Origin: Prevotellaceae bacterium
GTDB taxonomy: Bacteria; Bacteroidota; Bacteroidia; Bacteroidales; Bacteroidaceae
Reading direction: 5' to 3'
DNA length: 55,283 bases
Assembly (NCBI GenBank): GCA_019420585.1
Contig: JAHZGX010000036.1
Location: forward strand, 11,574 to 66,856
The translations under genes were made by a program, and so were the position numbers. Shown here piece by piece: positions 9,219 to 18,172 of the stretch. The stretch's first letter is position 1. Every line of letters starts with the position of its first letter. Below the pieces are notes generated by a model. The model was not told where the DNA came from and made no database searches. It saw only the letters and a program-made list of their open reading frames with translations.

Positions 9219-10514
9219 ATGACTTTTCATTTATCGAGAAAGGCATTTGCTGCCAGTCTTCTGGCGGCATTGCACGCAGTTACCATGTCGGCACAGACGT
9301 GGATGAAGGCAGGCCCTTACCTGCAGGAACTCACTCATGACGGCGTCACGGTGGTCTTTGAACATGCACTCCCATCGCTCTCCTGGATAGAAGTCAGGGA
9401 GAAGGGAAGCACCGAGGCAAGGAACTGCTTCCAGACTGTGGACGGGCAGATTCAGGTTCGGAGGCAAGTGCTGGGTGAGAACTCGGTGGCTCCCGTGCAG
9501 AACTTTGCTATACGCGTGGAGGGACTGAAGCCAGACACACAGTATGAGTATAGGGTGCGTGGACGCAGGGTCAGCAGCATGAATGCCAACGGGGTCACCA
9601 TGGGAGTGGCCACTTCAGACAACTACACCTCCGGCTGGAATGCTTTCAGGACCATCAATCCGGAGCAGAGCGAACATCACCTTTTCATCACGAGTGACAT
9701 GCATAACAAGCCTGACACACTGGCCGCTCTGCTCCGACAACTCGACTACAGCACCATTGACCATTTCCTCTACAACGGTGACATGACCGACTATGTGCAG
9801 ACAGGTCAGGACAGCCAAGACCCTTACCGGGGATACATTGACACCAGCGTTGACCTTTTTGCCAAGAACAAAGCCTTTGAGATGGTGCGTGGAAATCATG
9901 ACACACGTGGTGACATATCACGACACTTCAAGGACTACTTCCCCCGCAAGAGCGGAACCATCTACAGCGCATCCCGCTGGGGTGACCTTGAGGTAATCAT
10001 GCTCGACTGCGGCGAGGATAAAGTGGACACTCATGAGGAGTATTACGGCATGGCTGCCTTCTATAAGTATCGGGAAGAACAGGCCGAATGGCTCAAACGC
10101 CTGATAAAGAGCGAGGAGTTCCTCACGGCCAAGTATCGCATTGTCATCTGCCATTTCCCTCTTCTGCGAGACAACAAGCGTAATGATGAGTTTGACGGGC
10201 AGCCGCACCTGAGCAGCCTTGTCCTGCCTCTGCTGAAGCAGTGTGACATTGACCTGTGCGTGACGGGACACTATCATCCTGCCACCTACACCCTTGACGG
10301 GTCGGACTTCAATGGGCAGGGCAACAAGTTTGAGGAGTATATCATCGGTGCACACACGGCAATGCGTGTGGACATAGAAAACGGGAACATCCGTCTAAGG
10401 ATAGTCGACCATCAGGGCAACGTCTTCCTTGATAAGGTGGTCAAGGATGCCAAGGCTGGCAGGAAAACAGTGTTCCTCACCACCAAGGACTCACAATTAA
10501 CCTCTTTGCCATGA
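9219..10514 (+). CDS. Secreted calcineurin-like metallophosphoesterase, first paralogue
   Basis: About 431 residues from the ATG at 9219; the upstream ATG at 9189 would precede the predicted transcript start, and the signal peptide begins at MTFHLSRKAF. After the signal peptide is a fibronectin/purple-acid-phosphatase-like N-domain (GLKPDTQYEYRV). The metallophosphoesterase domain then carries the full metal-ligand set: SDMH (about 159-162), NGDMTD, RGNHDTRGD, CHFP and GHYH. Such enzymes hydrolyse phosphoesters with a two-metal centre; the substrate cannot be told from sequence. Its stop overlaps the next start by 4 bp. A second paralogue lies at the end of the same operon. Confidence 0.88.
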   Translation: MTFHLSRKAFAASLLAALHAVTMSAQTWMKAGPYLQELTHDGVTVVFEHALPSLSWIEVREKGSTEARNCFQTVDGQIQVRRQVLGENSVAPVQNFAIRVEGLKPDTQYEYRVRGRRVSSMNANGVTMGVATSDNYTSGWNAFRTINPEQSEHHLFITSDMHNKPDTLAALLRQLDYSTIDHFLYNGDMTDYVQTGQDSQDPYRGYIDTSVDLFAKNKAFEMVRGNHDTRGDISRHFKDYFPRKSGTIYSASRWGDLEVIMLDCGEDKVDTHEEYYGMAAFYKYREEQAEWLKRLIKSEEFLTAKYRIVICHFPLLRDNKRNDEFDGQPHLSSLVLPLLKQCDIDLCVTGHYHPATYTLDGSDFNGQGNKFEEYIIGAHTAMRVDIENGNIRLRIVDHQGNVFLDKVVKDAKAGRKTVFLTTKDSQLTSLP

Positions 10515-12298
10515 ATACATACATGACATTTTGCAGACGTGCCCTGCTTGCGGCGGCTTCCTGTTCAGTCGCTTTCGCGCTCCGTGCCCAAAAGGTGGCC
10601 GATGTGGAGGAGGGGTATTACACTCTGTCGCCTCTGGAGTTGCAGCCTCAGGGCTATATTTACAGTTATGACACCGATGCCTCACGCGCTCCCTATGGCA
10701 ACGCGGCTGACTACGAACACCCATGCGGCCGTAATGGCGAGGTGGCCTATCTTTACTGCATGCCATCCACCAGTGTAAGCCTCATGCGGAGTGCTTATTA
10801 CTTCAAACCTTTGGGGAATGGTGTCTATTCGGTGCAGAGCCTTTCGGGCGAAGCATATTCTTACCTCAGCATGGCTGCCTATGACCGCCGCCTGCTTTAC
10901 CACACTCCCATGCCTGAACGTCCGTTCTATCTCAGAATGCCCGACAGTTCCGGTGAGGCAGAGTGGGTGGCTGACGAGTATGCGGTACAGCCTTTCCACA
11001 ATGCAGCCCTGTGCGATTCCCTCGTGTCTCAGGCGCATGGGGTGGGGGCGATGATAGTCCTTGACCGTGTGGATGCATCGCGCATCACGCCTGCCATGAG
11101 CCTGCTGCGTGCGCTGAGTGACGCGCGTGGAGCCATGGCTGTGTATAGGGTGGGGGACAATCCGGGAGAGGTTTCTCCGGCAGTTGCCTACGGGCTTGTT
11201 CAGGCTGTGGATGAGGCCAAGGTACTTGCCGATGACCGCACCACCACCCAGGAGCAGGCCGATGCCATGGAAGCCTCGCTCCGTTTGTCCACGACCCAGT
11301 ACCTGCAGGCCGCCCCCACGGCTCAGAATCCTTTGGCCGAGGGATATTACTTCGTGGTCAATGCCTACCGCGCCTTCCTGCTGAGGCAGGGTAAGGAGAA
11401 GGCACTTGTGGCCGCCCCCTCCCAGGGCACACGTTCCCTGGCATGGGGGGATCTGAACGTCAATGACGGGAGCATGGCCTTCCGCTTGACTCCTTCCGGT
11501 GAGCCCCTTTTTCGTATGGACAGTTATGACCAGTCCCTCTCCATGGTCGACATGGAGAGTCGTTATGATGCCGAAGGTACTTGGACACTTGCCCGTTCCA
11601 CGGATTCAGGTGCGCCCATGACCGCCGCCAACCATTCGTCCGGTGCCAACGGGCTGTATGGCAAGAACGCGTCCGGCAGTGTGGAGTTTGCCCCCGAGGG
11701 CCATCTTTACTCGGGCTACACAGCATCGTGGTATCTCAGGAGGGCTTACCATCAGGTGGCTGTCCCCTCTTCGGGTTGGGCCGTGCTGGGCACCTCCTTT
11801 CCCGTGGAAGTGCCTGAGGGCGTGGAGGTGTACTCCGTGGTCAGGCGCGATGGCAACCTTTGCCTGCGTCCTTATTCCTTTGCCGTGATACCCGCGCGCA
11901 CTGCCGTGGTGCTGCATGCTGCCAGGGGTACTTATCAGTTTTCCAGTACGGTGGCCGATGCACCTGACATTCCCGACAATGTCCTGCTGCCCGTATGCGA
12001 GGCACTGACAGGTGTATCGGCAGGCAGCATGCGTACCCTGAGGGTGAAGAACGGCGTGGCGGGATTCTCGCGTACTTCCTCCACATCGGCTGCGGCCGGT
12101 ACGGCCTACGTGCCCTGTATGGACGGTGAGGAAGACTTTCTACCCCTGTCCTTAGAGGGGGATGCTGTCAGTGGGGTACGAGCCGATGATTTCGGTGAAG
12201 GACAGGCCTATGATCTCATGGGGCGGAAAGTCTATCCCGCAGGACAGAAAGCAGGAGACATATACATTATAAATAATAAAAAGATACTGAGACAATGA
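10511..12298 (+). CDS. Secreted protein of unknown function with type IX-like C-terminal tail
   Basis: 595 residues, not recognised as a known family. It has a signal peptide (ALLAAASCSVAFALRAQ), then beta-rich sequence with few charged clusters, and a C-terminus (YDLMGRKV, IYIINNKKILRQ) like the tails of the two giant proteins in this window. It overlaps the genes on both sides by 4 bp (ATGA), so it is translationally coupled to two phosphoesterases. A structural or substrate-binding role on the cell surface alongside these enzymes is inference only. An alternative start exists at 10523. Confidence 0.8.
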   Translation: MNTYMTFCRRALLAAASCSVAFALRAQKVADVEEGYYTLSPLELQPQGYIYSYDTDASRAPYGNAADYEHPCGRNGEVAYLYCMPSTSVSLMRSAYYFKPLGNGVYSVQSLSGEAYSYLSMAAYDRRLLYHTPMPERPFYLRMPDSSGEAEWVADEYAVQPFHNAALCDSLVSQAHGVGAMIVLDRVDASRITPAMSLLRALSDARGAMAVYRVGDNPGEVSPAVAYGLVQAVDEAKVLADDRTTTQEQADAMEASLRLSTTQYLQAAPTAQNPLAEGYYFVVNAYRAFLLRQGKEKALVAAPSQGTRSLAWGDLNVNDGSMAFRLTPSGEPLFRMDSYDQSLSMVDMESRYDAEGTWTLARSTDSGAPMTAANHSSGANGLYGKNASGSVEFAPEGHLYSGYTASWYLRRAYHQVAVPSSGWAVLGTSFPVEVPEGVEVYSVVRRDGNLCLRPYSFAVIPARTAVVLHAARGTYQFSSTVADAPDIPDNVLLPVCEALTGVSAGSMRTLRVKNGVAGFSRTSSTSAAAGTAYVPCMDGEEDFLPLSLEGDAVSGVRADDFGEGQAYDLMGRKVYPAGQKAGDIYIINNKKILRQ

Positions 12299-13521
12299 AG
12301 CACACACATAGTTTATTGGCCGTCATGATGGTCGCAATGGTTTCCTTGTTGCCTGTTGCCACCTGTGCCCAAGAGTGGCTCAAGGCAGGCCCTTACCTTC
12401 AGGAACTCACCGCTGATGGAGTCACGGTGGTGTTTGAGAACAGCATAAAGTCCTTCTCCTGGGTGGAGGTGAGGAAGAAGGGCACGACAGCAGCGCAGAC
12501 CTGTTACGATGAGAGAGACGGGCAGCATCAGATATACAGTGAGGTGGTGGCTCCGCAAGTGGCGGCACCCACGCAGAACTTCGTTGTCAGGCTGGACGGC
12601 CTCTCTTCTTCCACGGACTATGAGTACCGCGTGTGCACTCAGGTGGTCAACTGGATGAGACCTTACAGCGCATCAGTGGGAGAGGTTTATCAGGGTGACT
12701 GGCAGACATTCCGCACGCTTGACCCTGATGCCACGGAGCATCACCTGGTGGTGGTGAGCGACATGCACTGCCGTCCGGATGTGCTGGAGGAGATGCTCAA
12801 TGTGCTCGACTATCAGAGTGCCGGGCACATCATCTATGCGGGCGACATGATGAACAACATGCAAATAATGGCCAACTCCGCCATGGAACCGGAGGAGCCT
12901 TACGCTTCATTTGTGAACAAGAGCGTGGAACTCTTTGCCCGGAACTTGGACTTCTGCATGTTGCGCGGTGAGCACGAGACTCGTGGTGACATTGCCCGGC
13001 ACTTCCGCACCTATTTCCCTCACCGCAGTGGCCGTCTGTATAATGCTTGTCGTTGGGGGGACCTCATGGTAGTCTTCCTCGACGGAGGGGAATCTGCGGC
13101 CGATGGCGACCCGTTGGCGCGTGTCACCAACCTGGGAGCGTTTGACCAGTATAGGGAGGATGAGGCCCGCTGGCTTGCAGATGTGGTGGAGAGCGAGGAG
13201 TATAGGAGTGCTAGGTACCGCATAGTGTTTAGCCATTTCCCGGTGACCAACGAGCCGTTGGATGAGGCAGAGGCTGGTGCCGCCCACTTTGCCTCGCTGA
13301 TGCTTCCCGTGCTCAACCGGGCCAATGTGGATTTGCTGGTATCGGGACATCGTCACCCTGAGGGGTACACGATGATAGGCAAGGGCAGTAAGGGCAATGA
13401 TTTTCCCGTACTGGTTCAGGGCTATAACTTCGGTGCGCGTATTGACATCGTGGATGGTGACATTACGGTCAGGACTGCCGGGGCTAGGGTGAAGACTAAG
13501 ACAAAAAGGTTGCGGAGATAA
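12295..13521 (+). CDS. Secreted calcineurin-like metallophosphoesterase, second paralogue with altered GNHD motif
   Basis: 408 residues with a signal peptide ending near CAQ. It matches the operon's first gene throughout (WLKAGPYLQELTADGVTVVFE, GLSSSTDYEYRV). Metal-ligand motifs are SDMH, AGDMMN, SHFP and GHRH, but the usual GNHD/E is GEHE (RGEHETRGD versus RGNHDTRGD in the paralogue), which replaces the normally metal-bridging/phosphate-contacting Asn. Activity may therefore differ or be lost. It ends with a basic tail (KTKTKRLRR) and no type IX-like tail. Confidence 0.87.
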   Translation: MKHTHSLLAVMMVAMVSLLPVATCAQEWLKAGPYLQELTADGVTVVFENSIKSFSWVEVRKKGTTAAQTCYDERDGQHQIYSEVVAPQVAAPTQNFVVRLDGLSSSTDYEYRVCTQVVNWMRPYSASVGEVYQGDWQTFRTLDPDATEHHLVVVSDMHCRPDVLEEMLNVLDYQSAGHIIYAGDMMNNMQIMANSAMEPEEPYASFVNKSVELFARNLDFCMLRGEHETRGDIARHFRTYFPHRSGRLYNACRWGDLMVVFLDGGESAADGDPLARVTNLGAFDQYREDEARWLADVVESEEYRSARYRIVFSHFPVTNEPLDEAEAGAAHFASLMLPVLNRANVDLLVSGHRHPEGYTMIGKGSKGNDFPVLVQGYNFGARIDIVDGDITVRTAGARVKTKTKRLRR

Positions 13522-13618
13522 TCCCAAATGTGCGACGATTTAGGGTAATCAGAGTGGTCGGCTAGAGATGTCTCCCGGCCTTCATGGAATCAGGTGTAAG
13601 GAATGGCGCACAGGACTC

Positions 13619-14083
13619 TCAGTCAGCCAGGTTTTCAGTGTGCTGCATGATGAGTTCCGGTTCAAATCCATGGGAGTAGGCATGTCTCATCAGTTTCTGG
13701 CGCAGGGCATAGGAGTCCGCTTCGTGGAGCGACTTGGCTTTCCTCCTGAGCACTTCATCCAGTACCTTCAGGTATTCTCTGTCGTCCAGCGAGTCCAGTC
13801 CTTGCTCAATCTCTTCCTGGGGTAGCCCCTGCAGGCGCAGTGCCTGTCTTATCTTGATGCGCCCCCAATGGTTGTATCGTAACTTGTCGGCACAGAAGGC
13901 ACGGCAGTATCGGCTGTCATCAATGTACTTCTCTTCCTTCAGGTAAGTGATTATCTGTTTGCTTCTGCGGTCGGTGATGCCCCATGCTGCCAGTTTGATC
14001 CGTATCTGCTCCGTGCACTTTTCCGTTCCGCTGCACAGCGCGGCCGCCTTTGCCAGTGCCTGTTCCTCGGTCATTTTCTTCAT
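13619..14083 (-). CDS. recX: Regulatory protein RecX
   Basis: 154 residues of repeated three-helix RecX modules (ALAKAAALCSGTEKC; YLKEEKYIDDSRYCRAF; RIKIRQALRLQGLPQEEI). RecX family proteins modulate RecA filaments. It overlaps prmC by 4 bp (ATGA at 14083-14080) and is the second gene of a minus-strand pair; recA is not in the window. Confidence 0.9.
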   Translation of the reverse strand: MKKMTEEQALAKAAALCSGTEKCTEQIRIKLAAWGITDRRSKQIITYLKEEKYIDDSRYCRAFCADKLRYNHWGRIKIRQALRLQGLPQEEIEQGLDSLDDREYLKVLDEVLRRKAKSLHEADSYALRQKLMRHAYSHGFEPELIMQHTENLAD

Positions 14084-14895
14084 GGTAGAGTGGCTTTTAC
14101 GAATCGGTAATTGTCAAAGGAGTCCTTCATTGCCTGCACGCCCGCGAATCCCATGCCTTCCAGTAGAGTGCAGGTTTGCTGCGGGAACTCCCTGTTGATT
14201 TCAAACCAAAGGGTGCCCCTGTGCCTGAGGTGCTCTCTGGCATACTGGCCTATGGCACGGTAGAAGAGCAGGGGATTGTCATCGGGGACAAACAAGGCAG
14301 TGTGCGGTTCGTGGTTGAGAACGGTGTCCTCCATGGCAGAGGCTTCCGATTGACGGATATACGGCGGGTTGCTGACGATGATGTCCCATGACTCATCGCG
14401 CCTGACGGGATGCAGGATATCCTCCCGGATGAAGCGCACTATGGCTTTCAACCGTTGGGCGTTGCCTTTGGCTATGCACAGCGCGTCCTCCGATATGTCC
14501 ATGGCACTGACCTCCAGTCCGCCTAGAACTAGGCTGACGGCTATGCAGCCGGAGCCTGTACCGATGTCAAGGGCACGCTGTCCCGGTGCAGACTCCCGCA
14601 GGATGATGTCCACCAGTTCTGCCGTCTCGGGCCGTGGAATCAGCACCCCGGGCTTCACATGGAAACTATGACCGTGGAAAAGGCATTCTCCCAGCACATA
14701 CTGTACGGGTTCGCCCGCGAGCAGATGCTCGGTAATAATATCCAGTTCGTGCAGTTTGTCTGATGATAATTCCCTATCTTTGCCCAGCAGAACCTGGGTG
14801 GGTGTCAGTCCGAATCGCTGCTCCATGACGAGCATATAGATGGCTCTGCCCTCGCGGATGCCGTAACGTTCGGCAAGTCTCTGTAGATGGTTCAT
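14080..14895 (-). CDS. prmC: Peptide chain release factor N5-glutamine methyltransferase
   Basis: About 271 residues from the ATG at 14895 (MNHLQRLAERYG); longer upstream extensions would read into ribD and show no family similarity. It has a helical N-domain with GEPVQYVLGE, the SAM-binding DIGTGSGCIAVSL and the diagnostic NPPY catalytic motif. PrmC methylates the GGQ glutamine of release factors. It is divergent from ribD and coupled to recX. A TACATTTG box on the minus strand (14907-14900) would start transcription almost at the ATG, which is unusual. Confidence 0.93.
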   Translation of the reverse strand: MNHLQRLAERYGIREGRAIYMLVMEQRFGLTPTQVLLGKDRELSSDKLHELDIITEHLLAGEPVQYVLGECLFHGHSFHVKPGVLIPRPETAELVDIILRESAPGQRALDIGTGSGCIAVSLVLGGLEVSAMDISEDALCIAKGNAQRLKAIVRFIREDILHPVRRDESWDIIVSNPPYIRQSEASAMEDTVLNHEPHTALFVPDDNPLLFYRAIGQYAREHLRHRGTLWFEINREFPQQTCTLLEGMGFAGVQAMKDSFDNYRFVKATLP

Positions 14896-14922
14896 GCGGC
14901 AAATGTAAGAAAAAACAGCGAT

Positions 14923-15933
14923 ATGACAGCCGAGGAACAGGATGTTATGTATATGCGGCGCTGCCTGCAACTGGCACGCTGTGGCAGGGAAGGTGCTGCT
15001 CCCAATCCCATGGTGGGTGCCGTGATTGTGTGTGAAGGGCGCATCATAGGTGAGGGGTATCACCGTAAGTGCGGAGGCCCGCATGCCGAGGTTAATGCCG
15101 TCAGCAGTGTGAGGGAGCCAGGAATGCTACCCCGCAGTACCATGTATGTCAGTCTGGAACCCTGTGCACATTATGGCAAGACTCCTCCCTGTGCCGACCT
15201 TATCATTGAGAAGCGCATTCCCCGCGTGGTAGTGGGCTGCATGGATCCTTTTGCCCGTGTGAATGGATTGGGCATAAAGAAGTTGCGTGATGCCGGCGTG
15301 GACGTACACGTTGGGGTGCTTGAGGCGGAATGCATGAGGCTCAACCGCCGTTTCATGACCTTCCATCGGCTTCATCGACCTTGGGTAACGCTCAAATGGG
15401 CTCAGAGTGCTGATGGTTTCGTTGACTGTAAACGCGCTTCCGGTGTGCCGCCAGTCCGTCTTTCGTCTTCTTACACGCAGGTGTTGGTACATCGCATGAG
15501 AGCACTCAGCAAGGCCATCATGGTGGGTACCGACACGGTGATAAGTGATAACCCGACGTTGACAACCCGCTTCTGGCCCGGAGAAAATCCTCTGCGGCTG
15601 ACAATAGACCGGCATGGCCGTATCCCTCAGGATGCTCATTTGCTGGATGGTAGTGTGCCCACACGGGTGTATCACGATAAAGACCTCTGCACGATACTTA
15701 CCGACTTGCACGCGAGCGGTGTGCAGTCACTCCTGGTGGAAGGCGGGCCATGCCTGTTGGAGAGTTTCTTGGAGAGCGGACTCTGGGATGAGGCACGGGT
15801 GGAGGAGGCTCCTTGCCTGCTCCATGACGGTGTGAGAGCCCCGTTTTTGAAGGAGGAGTGCCTCTTGGAACGGCGGCAAGTGGACGGGCGATGGATAACG
15901 TGCTATGAGCATGAAGGACGGGAAAACCGTTGA
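14923..15933 (+). CDS. ribD: Bifunctional riboflavin biosynthesis deaminase/reductase RibD
   Basis: About 336 residues from the ATG at 14923. The N-terminal cytidine-deaminase-like domain has the zinc motifs HAEVNA and EPCAHYGKTPPC. The C-terminal reductase domain shows VTLKWAQSADG, GTDTVISDNPTLTTR and LVEGG. It performs the second and third steps of riboflavin synthesis. The gene is divergent from prmC; a possible -7 box (TATCTTTG, 14775-14782) lies inside prmC. No other rib genes are adjacent. Confidence 0.93.
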   Translation: MTAEEQDVMYMRRCLQLARCGREGAAPNPMVGAVIVCEGRIIGEGYHRKCGGPHAEVNAVSSVREPGMLPRSTMYVSLEPCAHYGKTPPCADLIIEKRIPRVVVGCMDPFARVNGLGIKKLRDAGVDVHVGVLEAECMRLNRRFMTFHRLHRPWVTLKWAQSADGFVDCKRASGVPPVRLSSSYTQVLVHRMRALSKAIMVGTDTVISDNPTLTTRFWPGENPLRLTIDRHGRIPQDAHLLDGSVPTRVYHDKDLCTILTDLHASGVQSLLVEGGPCLLESFLESGLWDEARVEEAPCLLHDGVRAPFLKEECLLERRQVDGRWITCYEHEGRENR

Positions 15934-15960
15934 AAACAGAACCGCTTGTCAATCTCTTTT

Positions 15961-15980
15961 CCTAATTTTACTTAATTAGG
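15961..15980. promoter_or_regulatory. Palindrome between ribD and the DUF6242 gene
   Basis: CCTAATT (15961-15967) and AATTAGG (15974-15980) form a perfect 7-bp inverted repeat, 35 bp upstream of a -7 box (TATTTTTG, 16015-16022). It could be an operator or a weak ribD terminator. Confidence 0.35.
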
Positions 15981-16014
15981 GAGAGCAAATCGTACGTAAG
16001 TCAAATATTAGGCG

Positions 16015-16022
16015 TATTTTTG
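16015..16022 (+). promoter_or_regulatory. Bacteroidota -7 box for the envelope gene run
   Basis: TATTTTTG matches TAnnTTTG, 58 bp upstream of the DUF6242 start; no clear -33 element. Confidence 0.5.
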
Positions 16023-16079
16023 TAGACTGAATAAGATATTGTGTAAATGCGCGTAGGTCATGCGCAATGATGCTGAATA

Positions 16080-17459
16080 ATGAAGAAGAAGACCATACTG
16101 CTACTGGCGTTGGTGTGCGGGTTGCTCACATCGTGCTTCAAGGACGATGAGGTAACCTTTGACGATTATTGCTATATTTCCAACGTAACCCTCGGCACGC
16201 TCAAGCGGTGGAATCAGACCACAGACTCCGTGGGTAACCCTGTTCCATACTTGACTTCCTATTCCGGGAGTCTGTTCCATGTGACTATTGACCAGCGTAC
16301 TGACACCATTCAGAATCGTGATTCACTGCTTTATGATACCGACTTGAGAGCACTCCTGATGACAATCAGTTTCGAGGGAGCCACCCTGCTGTACCGTCCG
16401 GCATCCGACAGCACTGCTGATTGGACAGCCTATAACAGCAAGGACAGTATGAATTTACGCACCCCCCTGCATCTTTTGGTTGTGTCGAATGACGGTGCAA
16501 GCAACCGGATATACACGCTCAAACTCAATGTGCACCAGCAAGAAGGCGACTCGCTATCTTGGAGCCGCAGGGACAGTGCCGTGGCCGAACTGGAGGGGAT
16601 GGAGGAAATGCGCGCTTTGTCACAGGGGGGCATGCTTCGTGTGCTCGGGCGAGTTGCTCAGGGCGTGACACTTGCTTCGCGTCCATTGACGGGGGGCGAG
16701 GGACAGTGGACGAGGGAAAGTACCAACTTGCCAGAGAATGCTCAGGTGGGGACACTTTGCCAGATGGCCGGAAGACTGTACATGAGTGCGGGTGACGGCG
16801 CGCTATATGTTTCCGATGACGCACTCACATGGGAACTGCTTTCCTCCATGGGGCAGAACACACGATTGGCCGGCGCAAGTAATTCATATCTCTATGCCTT
16901 GGCTGGGAGAAGCGTGTTGCGCTCTACTGACGGACAGGTGTGGGAACGGGAGGCACTTGACGATGACGAGTCCTTCCTGCCAGATACGTGTCTCAACATA
17001 CTGACTTTTGGCCAGGAGAACGGTGGCGAACGCCTTGTGATGGTGGGGTATCGCTCGATGGGAGAGGATACTACTGCCGTGGTGTGGAACAAGTCGTGGA
17101 CGGCCAGGGAACAGGAGGGGCAGGCTCAATGGATGTTTTTTACTCAGACACCGGAGAACCGCTGGCTGTGTCCGCGCTTGCAGAGCCTCAATGTGATGCC
17201 TTATGATGGCAGGTGCCTTGCTTTTGGAGGTGCTCCGGAATTGGCAGGGGATACCCGGCAGGCCATGGATGCCATGTATTTCAGTCGTGACTACGGACTT
17301 ACGTGGAAACCCGACTATGAACTTCATCTTCCCGATGCACTACTTGGGGTCAGCGGACCTGTGGCCAGTGCGGTGGACAACGATAAGTACATCTGGATAA
17401 TAGCCAATCGTCAGGTATGGCGTGGACGTATCAACCGACTCGGCTTCTTGCGGCAGTGA
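16080..17459 (+). CDS. DUF6242-type lipoprotein
   Basis: 459 residues with a lipoprotein signal (lipobox LTSC, Cys19). The N-terminal half matches the DUF6242 pattern: an early YISNVTLGTLKRW, DSLLYDTDLRALLMTISFEG, and a cadherin-like segment ending NRIYTLKLNVHQQEGDSLSW. The C-terminal half looks like a beta-propeller or BNR repeats (YVSDDALTWELL, STDGQVWERE, FSRDYGLTWKPD). Function is unknown. It is the first gene of the run leading to uppS and bamA and overlaps the next gene by 43 bp. Confidence 0.82.
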   Translation: MKKKTILLLALVCGLLTSCFKDDEVTFDDYCYISNVTLGTLKRWNQTTDSVGNPVPYLTSYSGSLFHVTIDQRTDTIQNRDSLLYDTDLRALLMTISFEGATLLYRPASDSTADWTAYNSKDSMNLRTPLHLLVVSNDGASNRIYTLKLNVHQQEGDSLSWSRRDSAVAELEGMEEMRALSQGGMLRVLGRVAQGVTLASRPLTGGEGQWTRESTNLPENAQVGTLCQMAGRLYMSAGDGALYVSDDALTWELLSSMGQNTRLAGASNSYLYALAGRSVLRSTDGQVWEREALDDDESFLPDTCLNILTFGQENGGERLVMVGYRSMGEDTTAVVWNKSWTAREQEGQAQWMFFTQTPENRWLCPRLQSLNVMPYDGRCLAFGGAPELAGDTRQAMDAMYFSRDYGLTWKPDYELHLPDALLGVSGPVASAVDNDKYIWIIANRQVWRGRINRLGFLRQ

Positions 17460-18163
17460 CATTTCTGTGCCTGTTCTCCTGTGGTGTCCTGCGTGCGCAG
17501 GAACAGGATGAACTGGAATACAGGATGGAATTAGGCGTGGGGGTAGGCACATGCTTCTATCTGGGTGATGTCAATAAGACTCCGTTTTCCGACCTCAGTG
17601 CGATGGGCGGGGTGGTGCTTCGGCGCATATTCAATCCGCGCATGTGCGTGAAGGGGAATGTCGCCTTGGGACACATAAGAGGCAGTTCCGGTGGGTACTT
17701 CCTGCCCAATGATCCCAACAGCGGTACGCCGGAAGGAGGAACTCCCTGCACGGTGTCCTTTTCGAGGAATGTGATTGACGTGGGGGCACAGTTTGAGATG
17801 AACTTCTGGGCTTATGGCATGAGTGGGGGGTACAAGGAGAACAGCCGTATTACCCCCTATGCCTTGGCCGGCATGGGAATCACGGTAGGCATGGGCGGCG
17901 GAGGCAGCACTTGCGGCGCATTGAATCTTCCGGTGGGAGTGGGAGTGAAATATAAGGTGAGGCCACGGCTGAACCTGGGACTGGAATGGACCATGAGGTT
18001 CACCACCAGCGATAACTTAGACGATACGGGTGCAGGCACAACTTTGATGCATCCTTATGGCATCAAGAGTGTGGGACTGAAGAACAAGGATTGCTACAGT
18101 TTCCTCATGATGAGCGTGACCTACGACCTTAGTCCCAAGTACAGGAAGTGTAACAACGAATAG
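17417..18163 (+). CDS. DUF6089-family outer-membrane beta-barrel-like protein
   Basis: 248 residues with a signal peptide (cleavage near LRAQ) and a porin-like beta pattern (GVGVGTCFYLGDVNKTPF, ALAGMGITVGMGGGGS, LNLGLEWTMRFT, MMSVTYDL). This family commonly sits just before uppS and bamA in Bacteroidales, suggesting a role in the envelope, but no function is established. The start overlaps the preceding gene by 43 bp; no later ATG preserves the signal peptide. Confidence 0.82.
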   Translation: MAWTYQPTRLLAAVTFLCLFSCGVLRAQEQDELEYRMELGVGVGTCFYLGDVNKTPFSDLSAMGGVVLRRIFNPRMCVKGNVALGHIRGSSGGYFLPNDPNSGTPEGGTPCTVSFSRNVIDVGAQFEMNFWAYGMSGGYKENSRITPYALAGMGITVGMGGGGSTCGALNLPVGVGVKYKVRPRLNLGLEWTMRFTTSDNLDDTGAGTTLMHPYGIKSVGLKNKDCYSFLMMSVTYDLSPKYRKCNNE

Positions 18164-18172
18164 AAACAGGCA

